Shown: piece after piece, positions 16,598-25,908 of the stretch
Layout of the letters: the number at the start of each line of letters is the position of its first letter
Numbering within the stretch: the stretch's first letter is position 1
Origin: Geobacillus proteiniphilus
Lineage (GTDB): Bacteria; Bacillota; Bacilli; Bacillales; Anoxybacillaceae
Assembly: GCF_001908025.1 (NCBI RefSeq)
Contig: NZ_MQMG01000006.1
Location: 22,415 to 86,414 of the forward strand
Direction of reading: 5' to 3'
DNA length: 64,000 bases
Position numbers and translations under genes: made by a program
The notes under the pieces: generated by a model
Told to the model about the DNA's origin: nothing
What the model saw: the letters and a program-made list of their open reading frames with translations, nothing else
The model's database searches: none

Positions 16598-18313
16598 TCA
16601 CTCATTGCATTGCAACAACGATCCAATCTCCGCTTCTGACACAGGCTGCCTCCAAAAATACCCTTGCCCTCCGTTGCACCCCATTTCCTTTAATATTTGA
16701 ATTTGTTTCTCATTTTCAATTCCTTCTGCAACGACATCCATCGACAATTGATGAGCCATCGTGATCACAGCAGCCACAATGGCTTGGTCATCAGCGGATT
16801 GCGGTAAGTTTTTGATAAACGAACGATCGATTTTTAAACGGTCCACTTTTAACTTCTTTATATATCCTAATGAACTATACCCTACGCCAAAATCATCAAT
16901 CGCCAGTTTAACGCCCGCCTCTTTTAACTGGCTTACGTTTTCGTACACGACTGCACTATCCTGCATCATAATATGTTCCGTCACTTCAAATTCCCATCGA
17001 CATGGATCATCTCCATTGCTTTCAATAATGGAAAGGAGCCGTTTAGCCATGCCTGGTATTTGGAAATGGGAAGCAGACAGGTTGATGGATAAATCCACTT
17101 CGAATCCCCCTCTTTGTTTCCACATTTTCCTATGCCGGCATGCCGTAGACAGCACCCACTCATCGAGTTTTGGCATCAATCCTATTTTTTCAGCTAAAGG
17201 AATAAACTGATCAGGACGAACCCATCCAAGTTCTGAATTATACCAACGAATCAGCGCTTCTAGGCGGATCAGTTTCCCAGTAGACAGATCGTACTGCGGC
17301 TGATAATAGAGCATTAGTTCGTCTCTTTCGATGGCCCGATGCAAATGGCTTTCTAACACCGTTTCCCTAACTAGTCGCTGATTGATCGTCTGATGATAAA
17401 ATTGATAAAATTTACCTTTCTCTTTCGCATGATACATGGCCATGTCCGCATTGCCGAGCAACGTATTCAAATCTTGCCCGTCAAAAGGAAAGACGCTGAT
17501 TCCGATATTGGCGGAAAGAACGAACTCTCTTCCTTCAATCATCAAAGGCCGAGCTAACGTTTGTTGAATTGTCCGCAAATATGCAAGGATAGACTGATAA
17601 TTCACTCGCGGCGCCACAGCGACAAACTCATCACCGCCCACGCGAGTCAAAAACAGCTTTTGATCTAATGCTGTTCGAAAACGAGCAGCCATTTGTCTCA
17701 ACACTTCGTCTCCCACAGAATGCCCCAATGAATCATTAATGTTTTTAAACCGCGCTAAATCAATAAAATAAACGGCCAGCAGTCGTTCCTCCTCTTTCGT
17801 CTCTTTCAGCAACTTAGGAAACTGCTCTCTTAAAAAACGGCGATTGGGGAGACCTGTCAAATCATCATGGTTGACCATATGTTTGATTTGTTCTTCGTAC
17901 TGCTTCAGGCGAGTAATATCCGTTCGAATCGACACGTATTGATACGGCTTTCCTCGTTCATCCAAAAAGGGGACAATAGTAGACTGAACCCAGTAGTAAC
18001 TCCCGTCTTTCGCTTTATTTTTGATCTCTCCCCTCCATACCTTCCCTTTCCCAATGGTTTTCCACATATGTTTAAAAAATTCTCGGCTATGGTATCCTGA
18101 ATTGACAATGCGATGAGTGTTTCCAATCAGTTCCTCACGGCTATATTGAGAGATGCGGCAGAAAGCCTCATTCACATATGTAATTTTTCCCGTGTGGTCG
18201 GTAATCGCAACAATCGTTGATTCATCCAACGCTTTTTGAATTGACTCGAATTCTCTTAATGTATGTAACAATTTTGACTCTAGATCTTTCAACTCTCCAG
18301 AGAAAGGAAACAT
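16598..18313 (-). CDS. PAS-GGDEF-EAL cyclic-di-GMP turnover protein
   Basis: 571 residues from ATG 18313, 6 bases after GAGGTG. A PAS domain (about 30-145; ITYVNEAFCRISQYSREELIG) is followed by GGDEF (about 150-310) with intact RVGGDEFVAV, and EAL (about 325-571) with LEALIRW, EVTEHIM, DDFGVGYSSLGYI and KIDRSFI. Both active sites look complete, so it could synthesise or degrade cyclic di-GMP, tuned by the PAS sensor. No membrane segment, so it is cytoplasmic. It lies downstream of no obvious operon partner. It is a contrast to the second EAL protein at 44988-47444. Confidence 0.92.
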   Translation of the reverse strand: MFPFSGELKDLESKLLHTLREFESIQKALDESTIVAITDHTGKITYVNEAFCRISQYSREELIGNTHRIVNSGYHSREFFKHMWKTIGKGKVWRGEIKNKAKDGSYYWVQSTIVPFLDERGKPYQYVSIRTDITRLKQYEEQIKHMVNHDDLTGLPNRRFLREQFPKLLKETKEEERLLAVYFIDLARFKNINDSLGHSVGDEVLRQMAARFRTALDQKLFLTRVGGDEFVAVAPRVNYQSILAYLRTIQQTLARPLMIEGREFVLSANIGISVFPFDGQDLNTLLGNADMAMYHAKEKGKFYQFYHQTINQRLVRETVLESHLHRAIERDELMLYYQPQYDLSTGKLIRLEALIRWYNSELGWVRPDQFIPLAEKIGLMPKLDEWVLSTACRHRKMWKQRGGFEVDLSINLSASHFQIPGMAKRLLSIIESNGDDPCRWEFEVTEHIMMQDSAVVYENVSQLKEAGVKLAIDDFGVGYSSLGYIKKLKVDRLKIDRSFIKNLPQSADDQAIVAAVITMAHQLSMDVVAEGIENEKQIQILKEMGCNGGQGYFWRQPVSEAEIGSLLQCNE

Positions 18314-18592
18314 AACATTCACCTCATTCTATTTTGCATCTTTATGCCCTCAATTGTAATGACAACGTATAACAATTGCAATGGCATATCGCTGGATTAC
18401 GTCATCGTCCCAATTGTGTTGCATGAAGCGTTTCTGTATTGAAAACACGGCTTTCTAACCGTTGACGAGATGCCGCACAGAAAGGATTCGATGGTGCAAT
18501 CTTGAGGAAGAGGCAATATTATCAAGGGCAGGCATACAAAAACACTCAGCCTGCCTTCGAACAAGGCAAGCAGCCGATCGATTAGCTGTTTT

Positions 18593-18788
18593 TCACCCTG
18601 CAAAATCAACCCCGAGCTCGCAGTAAAAGAGGATTTGCTGCAAAAGATCGACTTCACCGCGGCCCGTACAGCCGATACCCGGCTTCGCTCAACCGCGCCG
18701 GTTTCAACAAACCAATCTCATCATAATACCGGAGCGTCCGGCTCGTTATCCTCGCCAGTTTCGCCAGCTCATGCACCGTATATTCCAT
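18593..18788 (-). pseudogene. Truncated, frameshifted MerR-family regulator
   Basis: ATG 18788 opens a clear MerR winged-helix start: MEYTVHELAKLARITSRTLR, then YYDEIGLLKPARLSEAGYRLYGP. It then stops. One base out of frame the family sequence continues as GEVDLLQQILFYCELGVDF before another stop at 18593. The dimerisation helix and effector domain (as in TipA-like proteins) are missing. This indicates a frameshift plus loss of the 3' part. The 280 bases beyond, to 18314, show no convincing continuation. Confidence 0.8.
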
Positions 18789-18843
18789 GTTCCTCACCTC
18801 CCTATTCATGACGATACACCTTGACGCAACGCGAAAGTAAAGA

Positions 18844-18880
18844 GGAAAAAGAAAAAAGGGGCTCCTGCCCAGCCCCTTTT
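18844..18880 (-). terminator. Intrinsic terminator
   Basis: On the minus strand AAAAGGGGCT (18880-18871) pairs with AGCCCCTTTT (18863-18854) and continues into TTCTTTTTC. It ends the 18929-19219 gene. Confidence 0.85.
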
Positions 18881-18928
18881 CCCCTGCCGCATGATCGATT
18901 TTCGGTTGTGGAAAACCATGCACGCCAA

Positions 18929-19219
18929 TCAAGGCACCTTCATTGCGTCGACATGTGGCATTTTCGTGATTACGACCGGATCGCCCAAATCGACGTTAGG
19001 CAACGGTTGCGGCTCTCTGTTTGTTTCCATCGCCCCTGCTTGTTTCACACTAGGCAAAAGCGGCTCATCGGCCGAATTGCGGATGATGATGTGCTGGTGA
19101 AACGATGTGGATGCCTTTGGCTCTCTCGTTTTGTCTGGCTCAAACGGCTTGAGATGCAGGATGGCGGCACACACAAACAGCATCCCCGCCGCGGCGAAAA
19201 GCAGAACATTTCGCTTCAT
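18929..19219 (-). CDS. Hypothetical membrane-anchored protein
   Basis: 96 residues from ATG 19219, preceded by AGAGGTG. An N-terminal hydrophobic segment (NVLLFAAAGMLFVCAAILHL) acts as an anchor or uncleaved signal; the rest is hydrophilic and Pro-rich with QHIIIRNSADEPLLPSVK and PVVITKMPHVDAM. I recognise no family. A terminator lies 50 bases downstream, and it stands alone on the minus strand, downstream of selO. Confidence 0.6.
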   Translation of the reverse strand: MKRNVLLFAAAGMLFVCAAILHLKPFEPDKTREPKASTSFHQHIIIRNSADEPLLPSVKQAGAMETNREPQPLPNVDLGDPVVITKMPHVDAMKVP

Positions 19220-19327
19220 TGGCAACACCTCTATGGAAATTAGGCGATGCAAAGGAGGATTCGTTTCACCTTTGCCGCTAAACCAAAGCGCCCCAGTAAA
19301 AAAGGAGCCGCAAATCCCCCCTCTTCA

Positions 19328-20782
19328 TCACGTCCCGCAAAACGTCCGGTACGGGCGGTCAGACGGTGGCGGCAGCTCGGCGTATTTCTCTTGCTCCGGC
19401 GAGTAGGCGTACGGGTCGGCCAACGCTTCAAGGAAACGCTCCATCACGCTGTAATCGCCGCAGTTGACCGCAGCAGCAAGCGCCTCTTCGACCCGATGGT
19501 TGCGTGGGATCACAGCCGGATTATGGCGGCGCATCCGCTCATACGCTTCTTTCTTTGACACCGGTTCGTGGCTGAGCCTTGTTTGCCAGCGCTCGTGCCA
19601 CTCGCGGAACTCAGAGGAATCAAACAGCGCCATCCCCGTATACTCACCTAACGTCAACGCCCGGAACGTGTTCGTATAGTCAGCGCGGTGCACCTCCATC
19701 AGCCGCAATAAATCCGCAATAAGCTCCTGATCCCCCTCCTGCTCTTCGGCAAAGCCAAGTTTCGCTCTCATCCCGTCAAGCCAATGGCGGTGGTACCGCT
19801 TCGGATATTGGTCAAGCGCCCCTTGGGCAAGCGCGATCGCTTTTTCTTCATTCTCATCAAGCAGCGGCAACAAGCTTTCCGCAAACCTTGCCAAATTCCA
19901 GCCCCCGATGTACGGCTGGTTTCCGTACGCATACCGCCCTTCCGTATCAATCGAACTGAACACCGTCGCCAGGCTATACGTGTCCATAAACGCGCACGGC
20001 CCATAGTCGATCGTTTCCCCGCTGATCGTCATATTGTCGGTGTTCATCACCCCGTGGACAAAGCCGACAAGCTGCCATTTCGCGATCAATTCCGCTTGGC
20101 GTTCGATCACTTGTTCAAGCAAAAACAAATAGCGGTTTTCGGCCTCCTCAAAGCCAGGAAAATGGCGCCAGAGCGCATAATCGGCCAGAGCGCGCAACTC
20201 CTCTATCGTCCCCCATTGCGCCGCGTATTGAAACGTCCCGACGCGCAGATGGCTCGAGGCGACGCGGGTTAAAATCGCCCCAGGCAGCTCGGTTTCGCGC
20301 ATAATGGTCTCTCCCGTTGTGACGACCGCAAGACTTCGCGTTGTCGGGATGCCAAGCGCGTGCATCGCCTCGCTCACAATGTACTCCCTCAGCATCGGCC
20401 CAAGCGCCGCCCGCCCATCGCCGCCGCGCGAATACGGCGTCCGGCCCGATCCTTTCAGCTGGATGTCCACCCGCTCGCCGCTTGGGGTGACGTGCTCGCC
20501 AAGCAACACCGCCCGTCCGTCGCCAAGCATCGTAAAATAACCGAACTGATGCCCTGCATACGCCTGCGCCAGCGGCTCAGCTCCGTCTGGAATTTGGTTT
20601 CCAGCGAACACAGCCACCCCATCTTCACTTCGCAACGCTTCCTCATTCAACCCAAGCTTGACAGCCAACGAACGATTGAACACCGCAAGCTTCGGCGCGC
20701 GCACCGGCGTGGGGAGGACTTCGCTGAAAAAGCGCTCCGGCAGCCTTGCATAACTGTTGTCGAACTTCCATCCTGCATCCAA
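19328..20782 (-). CDS. selO: Protein adenylyltransferase SelO (YdiU)
   Basis: About 484 residues. I prefer the TTG at 20782, 9 bases after AAAGGAG, because the family starts near [15 protein letters not shown]; an in-frame ATG at 20806 lies upstream of that site. SelO is a pseudokinase-fold enzyme that transfers AMP to protein Ser/Thr/Tyr. Visible signatures are [74 protein letters not shown] (the D-N and D metal ligands), and the C-terminal [18 protein letters not shown]. No operon partner. Confidence 0.93.
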   Translation of the reverse strand: MDAGWKFDNSYARLPERFFSEVLPTPVRAPKLAVFNRSLAVKLGLNEEALRSEDGVAVFAGNQIPDGAEPLAQAYAGHQFGYFTMLGDGRAVLLGEHVTPSGERVDIQLKGSGRTPYSRGGDGRAALGPMLREYIVSEAMHALGIPTTRSLAVVTTGETIMRETELPGAILTRVASSHLRVGTFQYAAQWGTIEELRALADYALWRHFPGFEEAENRYLFLLEQVIERQAELIAKWQLVGFVHGVMNTDNMTISGETIDYGPCAFMDTYSLATVFSSIDTEGRYAYGNQPYIGGWNLARFAESLLPLLDENEEKAIALAQGALDQYPKRYHRHWLDGMRAKLGFAEEQEGDQELIADLLRLMEVHRADYTNTFRALTLGEYTGMALFDSSEFREWHERWQTRLSHEPVSKKEAYERMRRHNPAVIPRNHRVEEALAAAVNCGDYSVMERFLEALADPYAYSPEQEKYAELPPPSDRPYRTFCGT

Positions 20783-20977
20783 TATCGTCATCTCCTTTGC
20801 GGCCAAAACAGCCTTTTTATATGAGTTTATTGTACAGCAAAGCGGGCGACATGATAAACCGAAAACGCGCGATCCTAAACCAAAAACGAACCGTCAACGT
20901 TCGACGAAAACCACCATATTTTCTCTTTCTTTCTCGCCCCGTTTCTTTGTATAATACTTGTGAGGAGGTGAGAAAAA

Positions 20978-21379
20978 GTGGAAGAGAAAACAATCATTCA
21001 AGCGGTGCTTCAAGCGCTCGAACAGCATTCTGACAAAATTAGCTCGAAAATGCAGGAAATGGAGCAACGACTGCACCATGAAATGCAAGAGATGGGACAA
21101 CAGCTCCGCAACGAGATGCAAGAAATGGGACAACAACTCCGCAGCGAGATGCAAGAAATGGGGCAACAGCTCCGGGCAGAAATCCGCGCTGTTGAGACCC
21201 GGCTTGAGGCCAAAATCGACTCCCTTCGTGAGGAAATGCAACAGATGAACAGACAACTGAACGAACGAATCGATCACCTTGAAGAAGAACTAGCAGACAC
21301 TCAAGCCTCGGTCGAAGTGTTGACAACAAAAGTGCTCCACCACGACCGAAAACTTCGCCAACTGACCAAGCAAGCGTAA
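20978..21379 (+). CDS. Coiled-coil protein with 11-residue repeats
   Basis: 133 residues from GTG 20978 after GAGGAGGTG. It is almost entirely one predicted coiled coil rich in Gln, Glu, Met and Arg. Residues 26-69 are four 11-residue units of the type QEMGQQLRxEM, followed by helices QMNRQLNERIDHLEEELADTQ. No transmembrane segment or catalytic motif. I do not recognise a named family. Its lone position between selO and a strong terminator suggests its own promoter; a TATAAT lies at 20950-20955. Function unknown. Confidence 0.75.
   Translation: MEEKTIIQAVLQALEQHSDKISSKMQEMEQRLHHEMQEMGQQLRNEMQEMGQQLRSEMQEMGQQLRAEIRAVETRLEAKIDSLREEMQQMNRQLNERIDHLEEELADTQASVEVLTTKVLHHDRKLRQLTKQA
21053..21184 (+). 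repeat. Four tandem 33-bp coding repeats
   Basis: Units at 21053, 21086, 21119 and 21152 share the frame CA(A/G)GA(A/G)ATGG(G/A)(A/G)CAAC and encode 11-residue coiled-coil steps. Units 2 and 3 are nearly identical at the DNA level, a sign of recent duplication. Confidence 0.85.
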
Positions 21380-21422
21380 CCCCTCTCAGTTAGCCAGCCA
21401 TTTTCCCTGTCCACCGCACGTC

Positions 21423-21478
21423 AAAAACCGCTTCCGTTTCATCTTCCATGTTCATCTTGATGAAACGGAGCGGTTTTG
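21423..21478 (+). terminator. Intrinsic terminator
   Basis: AAAACCGCTTCCGTTTCATC pairs with GATGAAACGGAGCGGTTTT around a 15-base loop, one mismatch. T-rich ends on both strands make it possibly bidirectional. Confidence 0.8.
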
Positions 21479-21609
21479 GTGTTCACAGAACACCTACTCC
21501 CTATCAAAAAATGAATCGCGTTCGACATAGCACACTCTCAATGCATAGCGCTTGTACCAATCCGTTGAGAGAACACACTCATCATCGATTCGCTCCTTTT
21601 CCATTGATT

Positions 21610-21969
21610 TCATGAATAATGCTTTTGCAGCTCAGCCCACTGTTTTTCAAAGTTGACAAACGGGTCGTCTGCTTCTGGAACGGCGCGCTCGTCTTTCACC
21701 CCATTCCATTTTTTATACACGACATACAACACATACGCCGCGACAAGCGCGATGAGCGCCGGCACATTCGAAGCGCTGACAACTAACGCTGCACAGCCAA
21801 TCAATGCCCACACGATTTTCCCGAACGTCGATGGGGCTTTCAAGTATTTCTTGAACGCATAGTACAATACCGCCAGCGTGATCGCTAGCCCGACAAGCGG
21901 CCCAAGATGAAACAGCAAAACAAGCGCAGCAATGGCTCCGGCGAGCAGCATCCCGATTTTTTTTCCCAT
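21610..21969 (-). CDS. LiaI/lmo0954-like small membrane protein
   Basis: 119 residues with three or four closely spaced hydrophobic segments: MLLAGAIAALVLLFHLGPLVGLAITLAVLYYAF, IVWALIGCAALVVSA, and ALIALVAAYVLYVVYKKW, then a charged cytoplasmic tail ending DDPFVNFEKQWAELQKHY. This pattern is that of the lmo0954/LiaI-type envelope-stress membrane proteins of Firmicutes. Partners such as LiaH/PspA are not adjacent, so the assignment is by sequence only. AAGGAGG precedes ATG 21969. Confidence 0.7.
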   Translation of the reverse strand: MGKKIGMLLAGAIAALVLLFHLGPLVGLAITLAVLYYAFKKYLKAPSTFGKIVWALIGCAALVVSASNVPALIALVAAYVLYVVYKKWNGVKDERAVPEADDPFVNFEKQWAELQKHYS

Positions 21970-22491
21970 CCTTTTTGCCTCCTTTCGTCTTCCATCGTAC
22001 CGCAGACAACCTGCTTTCCTTCATGTTCTGTAGATATATTTTGTCTACGACTGGAGGCGTATTTTTGACCAAGATATCATGACCCAGCTTCCCTTGTGCT
22101 AAATCAGAAGCGACCAGCGTTCTATTTTTTCAATAAAAAATCCCTTCTAACGGCGAGCCCCTGTTAGAAGGGATTCTTATTTAGTAATGGGCTAGGCAAA
22201 CGTTTCACTTGATGAGTACGATCGTCCTCTCTCAACAACCCCAACTTTATTTCGATTCCTGAAAAAAGGAAGAACGGATGATTTCTCCCGCTTCTTCCCT
22301 TTTATTTGTTCCCCATTCCTATTCGATTTTCCTTGATATTTCAATGATTTCACTGCTTTTTCTCTCCCACTTCTTTTCCCATAAGGAGCGGGGGATGGCC
22401 GATGTTTTTTTCCAGTAAAAATCATCCAAAGTTCAACTTTATTTTTCTTCATGAACGAGTATTTTCTGAGTGGAACGAGTTTATTTTGGGT
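21970..22491. other. AT-rich gene-poor stretch
   Basis: About 520 bases more AT-rich than neighbouring genes. It holds the terminator at 22134-22175 and a minus-strand open frame at 22192-22452 (86 Lys/Arg-rich residues, ATG without a ribosome binding site). The frame may be a chance opening or a relic; nothing identifiable was found in it. The terminator would then serve rlmCD read-through. Confidence 0.4.
22134..22175 (-). terminator. Intrinsic terminator
   Basis: AATCCCTTCTAAC (22139-22151) pairs with GTTAGAAGGGATT (22163-22175). On the minus strand the stem ends in TTTTTTATTG. Confidence 0.8.
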
Positions 22492-23880
22492 TTACACACT
22501 CAGCCACAACTTCGCCACCGCTTCCACATGCGCCGTGTGCGGAAACATGTCCACCGGTTGGATGTAATCGACGCGGTATTGTGCGGCCAAGGCATCGAGA
22601 TCGCGGGCGAGGCTGGACGGGTTGCATGAGACGTAGACGACCGTTTTCGGGCGGACGCGGAGAATCGTTTCAAGCAGCGCCCGGTCGCAGCCGACGCGGG
22701 GCGGGTCGACGATGATGACGTCCGGCTTCCAGCCTTCTTTCACCCATTTTGGCAGCCAATATTCGGCTTTGCCGACGACATAGTGCGTGTTGGTGAAACC
22801 ATGCTTTTTGGCGTTGTTTTGTGCGTCTTCGATCGCTTCCGGAATCGTGTCCATGCCGCGCACTTCTTTGGCATCGCGAGCAAGCCACAAACCGATCGTG
22901 CCGACGCCGCAGTAAGCGTCAACGATCCGCTCCGTTCCGGTGAGGGCGGCCGCTTTTTTCACTTCGTCGTACAATTTCACCGTCTGCAACGGGTTGAGCT
23001 GGAAAAAGGCGCGCGCCGACAGTTCAAACGACAAATCGCCGAGCGTTTCTTGAATGTATTCGTCGCCGGCGAGCACTTCTGTCTCGTCGCCGAAAATGAG
23101 CGATGTTTTTTCGCCATTGATGTTTTGCACGATCGATTTCACTTCTGGAAGACGGCGGCGGATTTCCTCGATCAACAGCTCTTTGCGCGGAATGTCTTTT
23201 GTCGCCGTCACAAGCACAAGCTGAATGTCGCCCGTATGGAAGCCGGCGCGGACGACGATCGTCCGCACGACGCCCGTTCTTGTCCGCTCGTTGTAAATCG
23301 GGATGCGCAAGTCTTGCAAAATCGTTTTCACGATGTTCGTGACGCGCGTCGTTTGCGGATGCTGGATGCGGCATTCCGATAAATCGATGAGCCGGTGGGA
23401 GTTGATGCCGTACAGCCCGGCGAGCACCTTCCCTTCCTTCATTCCAACTTGAAACTGGCTTTTGTTTCGGTAATGCCACGGGTTGTCCATGCCGATCGTC
23501 GGGCGGATGTCAAGCTTGTCGACATCGAGGCGCCGAGCATGGCGGCGGAGCGCCTGGATGACAATGTCGCGCTTCGCCTCGAGCTGCGCCTCGTACGCCA
23601 AGTGCTGCAACTGGCAGCCGCCGCACTGGTCATAGAGCGGGCATGGCGGCTTGATGCGGTTTGGCGAGCGCTTGCGGATCCGTTTGATTTTCGCCTCGGC
23701 GTAGGTTGGGTGGATGTCCGTCGCCTCAACGATGACTTCTTCACCCGGCAAGGCGCCGGGGACGAAGACGACTTGTTTTTGGAAATAACCGACCCCTTCG
23801 CCGTTAATGCCGATCCGTTGAATCGTCACGGGAAATTGCTTGCCTTTTTTGATTTTGATGTTCGTTTGTTGCTTTGCCAT
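22492..23880 (-). CDS. rlmCD: 23S rRNA (uracil-C5)-methyltransferase RlmCD
   Basis: 462 residues from ATG 23880, after AGAGGG. An N-terminal TRAM domain ([25 protein letters not shown]) is followed by the Fe-S cysteines [15 protein letters not shown] and the SAM-dependent domain: [29 protein letters not shown], and [15 protein letters not shown], whose Cys is the catalytic nucleophile. In Bacillus this single RumA-type enzyme makes both m5U747 and m5U1939. The start of the AlkA-like gene's 3' end is 12 bases upstream, so the two are probably co-transcribed. Confidence 0.92.
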   Translation of the reverse strand: MAKQQTNIKIKKGKQFPVTIQRIGINGEGVGYFQKQVVFVPGALPGEEVIVEATDIHPTYAEAKIKRIRKRSPNRIKPPCPLYDQCGGCQLQHLAYEAQLEAKRDIVIQALRRHARRLDVDKLDIRPTIGMDNPWHYRNKSQFQVGMKEGKVLAGLYGINSHRLIDLSECRIQHPQTTRVTNIVKTILQDLRIPIYNERTRTGVVRTIVVRAGFHTGDIQLVLVTATKDIPRKELLIEEIRRRLPEVKSIVQNINGEKTSLIFGDETEVLAGDEYIQETLGDLSFELSARAFFQLNPLQTVKLYDEVKKAAALTGTERIVDAYCGVGTIGLWLARDAKEVRGMDTIPEAIEDAQNNAKKHGFTNTHYVVGKAEYWLPKWVKEGWKPDVIIVDPPRVGCDRALLETILRVRPKTVVYVSCNPSSLARDLDALAAQYRVDYIQPVDMFPHTAHVEAVAKLWLSV

Positions 23881-23891
23881 ATCAGTCCCTC

Positions 23892-24758
23892 TCATTCAAT
23901 GCTTCGCCATAAATAAAGCGCCGCATAGCTGGCGTACGGCTTCCACCGCTCGCTAAGCGCCGCCATCTCTTTTGTGGTCGGCCGCTTCGGAAGCCCGAAC
24001 CATTTTTCGACCGCCCGCTGCAAGCCGATATCCGCCGGCGGGAAGACGTTTGGGCGGCCGAGGCCGAAGAGGAGGAAATTTTGCACCGTCCACGGACCAA
24101 TGCCGCGCACGGCGGTCAGCCTCTCCATCACCTCGCCATCTTCCATCTGCCCGAGTTCGTCAAGCCGCAGCTCCCCCTCGGCAATGAGGCGCGACACATC
24201 GACGATATATTCGGCTTTCCGCCCGCTCAGCTGCAAGGCGCGCAAGTCATCGTACGAACGGGCGGCCACCTCTTCCGGGCGCGGGTAAAACCAAACGCCG
24301 TCCCGCTCCTCACCGAACGTTTTCACAAACCGTTCCGTCAGCCGATAGCCGACTTTTAAATGCAGCTGCTGGTGGATCAAACATTTCATTAGGCAAAAAT
24401 ACAAGTCAAAATCGAGCACAAGCGGCAGCCCCTCATACTCGGCAAACAGCGGCGCCAGCTCGGTCGCGCGAAAATGATCATACACCGGAGCGAGCGGCGT
24501 CCGCCATTGAAATAAATGAGAGACGCGCTCGATGATGTCTTCCTGCCGCTCCGGATGCGGTGCGGAGACGACAAAGCGAGGATCATCTTTTGTGCCGATG
24601 CTTTCAATCACGACCGGCACCTTTAAACCATCGAGATGAAGCGGCACGGTGATGCGCCGCTGCTTCAAATCAACTGACAGGAGCGGATCCAGCGCAAGCC
24701 GTTCAAGCGCGTGGGCGAAATCATACGGCGCCGGCACGGTGATCGTTCGTTTCCACAT
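23892..24758 (-). CDS. yfjP: DNA-3-methyladenine glycosylase, AlkA-like (YfjP)
   Basis: 288 residues; ATG 24758 follows AAAGGTGAG. A base-excision repair enzyme of the HhH-GPD superfamily. The N-terminal beta domain (residues 1-105) resembles AlkA; the HhH motif is [33 protein letters not shown], and the Asp of PPADIGL is the catalytic residue. It removes alkylated purines. It lies 12 bases upstream of rlmCD on the same strand. Confidence 0.9.
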   Translation of the reverse strand: MWKRTITVPAPYDFAHALERLALDPLLSVDLKQRRITVPLHLDGLKVPVVIESIGTKDDPRFVVSAPHPERQEDIIERVSHLFQWRTPLAPVYDHFRATELAPLFAEYEGLPLVLDFDLYFCLMKCLIHQQLHLKVGYRLTERFVKTFGEERDGVWFYPRPEEVAARSYDDLRALQLSGRKAEYIVDVSRLIAEGELRLDELGQMEDGEVMERLTAVRGIGPWTVQNFLLFGLGRPNVFPPADIGLQRAVEKWFGLPKRPTTKEMAALSERWKPYASYAALYLWRSIE

Positions 24759-24936
24759 CGTTCTCACCTTTCTCATTTGTCCGTGCCCCTATTATAACGA
24801 AAAACGCCCCGTCGAACCAACTTGTTGGCAGGACGAGGCAGCGGCATATGGTTCGGTTGACAGAACGAGGCGGGTTTTCGAATGGTCCAACACACAACGT
24901 TTCGTACCGCTTTTGTGCTCAAGTGATGAAAGCGGC

Positions 24937-25728
24937 TTATGGGCGAAACAGCCACGGATGAAGGCCGGTCTTTTTAGCCATAAGGTCATCAAGGCTGGCG
25001 AACGTGTACCCTTGTTTGCGTAAATCGTCGATCACTTTCGGCAGCGCTTCGGCATTGTCTTTGGACACGGAATGCAACAGCAAAATCGCCCCCGGATGGA
25101 TTTGTTTCATGATTTGGTCGTAAGCATATTGCCAGCCGCGCTGGCGGTCGGTTTGCCAGTCGACGAACGCAAGCGACCAAAAGACGTGATAATAGCCAAG
25201 GTCGCGGGCGAGAGATAACGTCCGTTCGCTGAAAATGCCGCGCGGCGGGCGAAGGTACATCATTCCTTTTTGTCCAGTCAGCTCTTTTGTCTTTTCCCTT
25301 ACCTTTTCCAGCTCTTCCCGCAGCCGTTCATCGCTCACCACCGTCAAATCGGGATGGTGCCATGAATGGTTGCCGATGATGTGCCCTTCCGCTGCCATCC
25401 GCTTGACTAAATCGGGGGCCGTTTGCAAATAATGACCAGTGACAAAAAAGGCGGCTGGCACATGTTTTTCCTTTAACACGTCCAAAATTTGCGCCGTATA
25501 GCCGTTTTCATACCCGTTGTCAAATGTTAAATAGATCGTTTTTTTACTCGTGTCGCCTAAATAAAAGGCGTCATATTTGGCGAGCAGCTCATCGAGCTTT
25601 TTTCCCGCCGATGGGGGTTCGTGATTTTCGCTTCGCTTAAATCCCCAATGGATCGGCGCATTGCTTATGGCAAAAGCAGGGGCGGGAAAAAGCGCGAGCG
25701 CTAAAACGAGAGAAATGAGCCATCTCAT
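24937..25728 (-). CDS. pdaA: Polysaccharide deacetylase PdaA (delta-lactam-forming)
   Basis: 263 residues from ATG 25728 after AAGGAGG, the same length as B. subtilis PdaA; in-frame starts further upstream lack support. A signal peptide (RWLISLVLALALFPAPAFA) exports it. The NodB domain shows TFDNGYENGYT (catalytic Asp, metal Asp), HSWHHPD (metal His pair) and LRPPRG. PdaA removes N-acetyl groups from muramic acid in the spore cortex to allow muramic delta-lactam formation, required for germination. Expression in the forespore is expected from the family. Confidence 0.92.
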   Translation of the reverse strand: MRWLISLVLALALFPAPAFAISNAPIHWGFKRSENHEPPSAGKKLDELLAKYDAFYLGDTSKKTIYLTFDNGYENGYTAQILDVLKEKHVPAAFFVTGHYLQTAPDLVKRMAAEGHIIGNHSWHHPDLTVVSDERLREELEKVREKTKELTGQKGMMYLRPPRGIFSERTLSLARDLGYYHVFWSLAFVDWQTDRQRGWQYAYDQIMKQIHPGAILLLHSVSKDNAEALPKVIDDLRKQGYTFASLDDLMAKKTGLHPWLFRP

Positions 25729-25809
25729 GCCTAGTTCCTCCTTAGCCGCCATCTTTTCCTCTTTCTTATTGTTTTCACCCCTGACCGCTTTACGCGCGCC
25801 ATTTTTTGC

Positions 25810-25841
25810 AAAAAAAAGCCCCAAAAGCGAGCGCTTTGGGG
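25810..25841 (-). terminator. Terminator after fumarase gene
   Basis: CCCCAAAAGCG (25819-25829) pairs with CGCTTTGGGG (25832-25841); on the minus strand it runs into TTTTTTTT. Confidence 0.85.
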
Positions 25842-25908
25842 ACAGAGAAGAAAACGGGATCAGCTTGTGAATACCAATAGCCATGTGCTTGAAATTCAGC
25901 TCTCCCTC

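Noticed and set aside
15748..16764. Long plus-strand frame opposite the ABC-class ATPase gene
   Set aside because: Antisense shadow; the minus-strand protein has Walker motifs.
21053..21184. CRISPR-like tandem repeats
   Set aside because: Units are contiguous without spacers, in frame, and encode a coiled coil.
22192..22452. 86-residue Lys/Arg-rich minus-strand gene
   Set aside because: No ribosome binding site and no recognisable family; kept only as a note in the intergenic entry.
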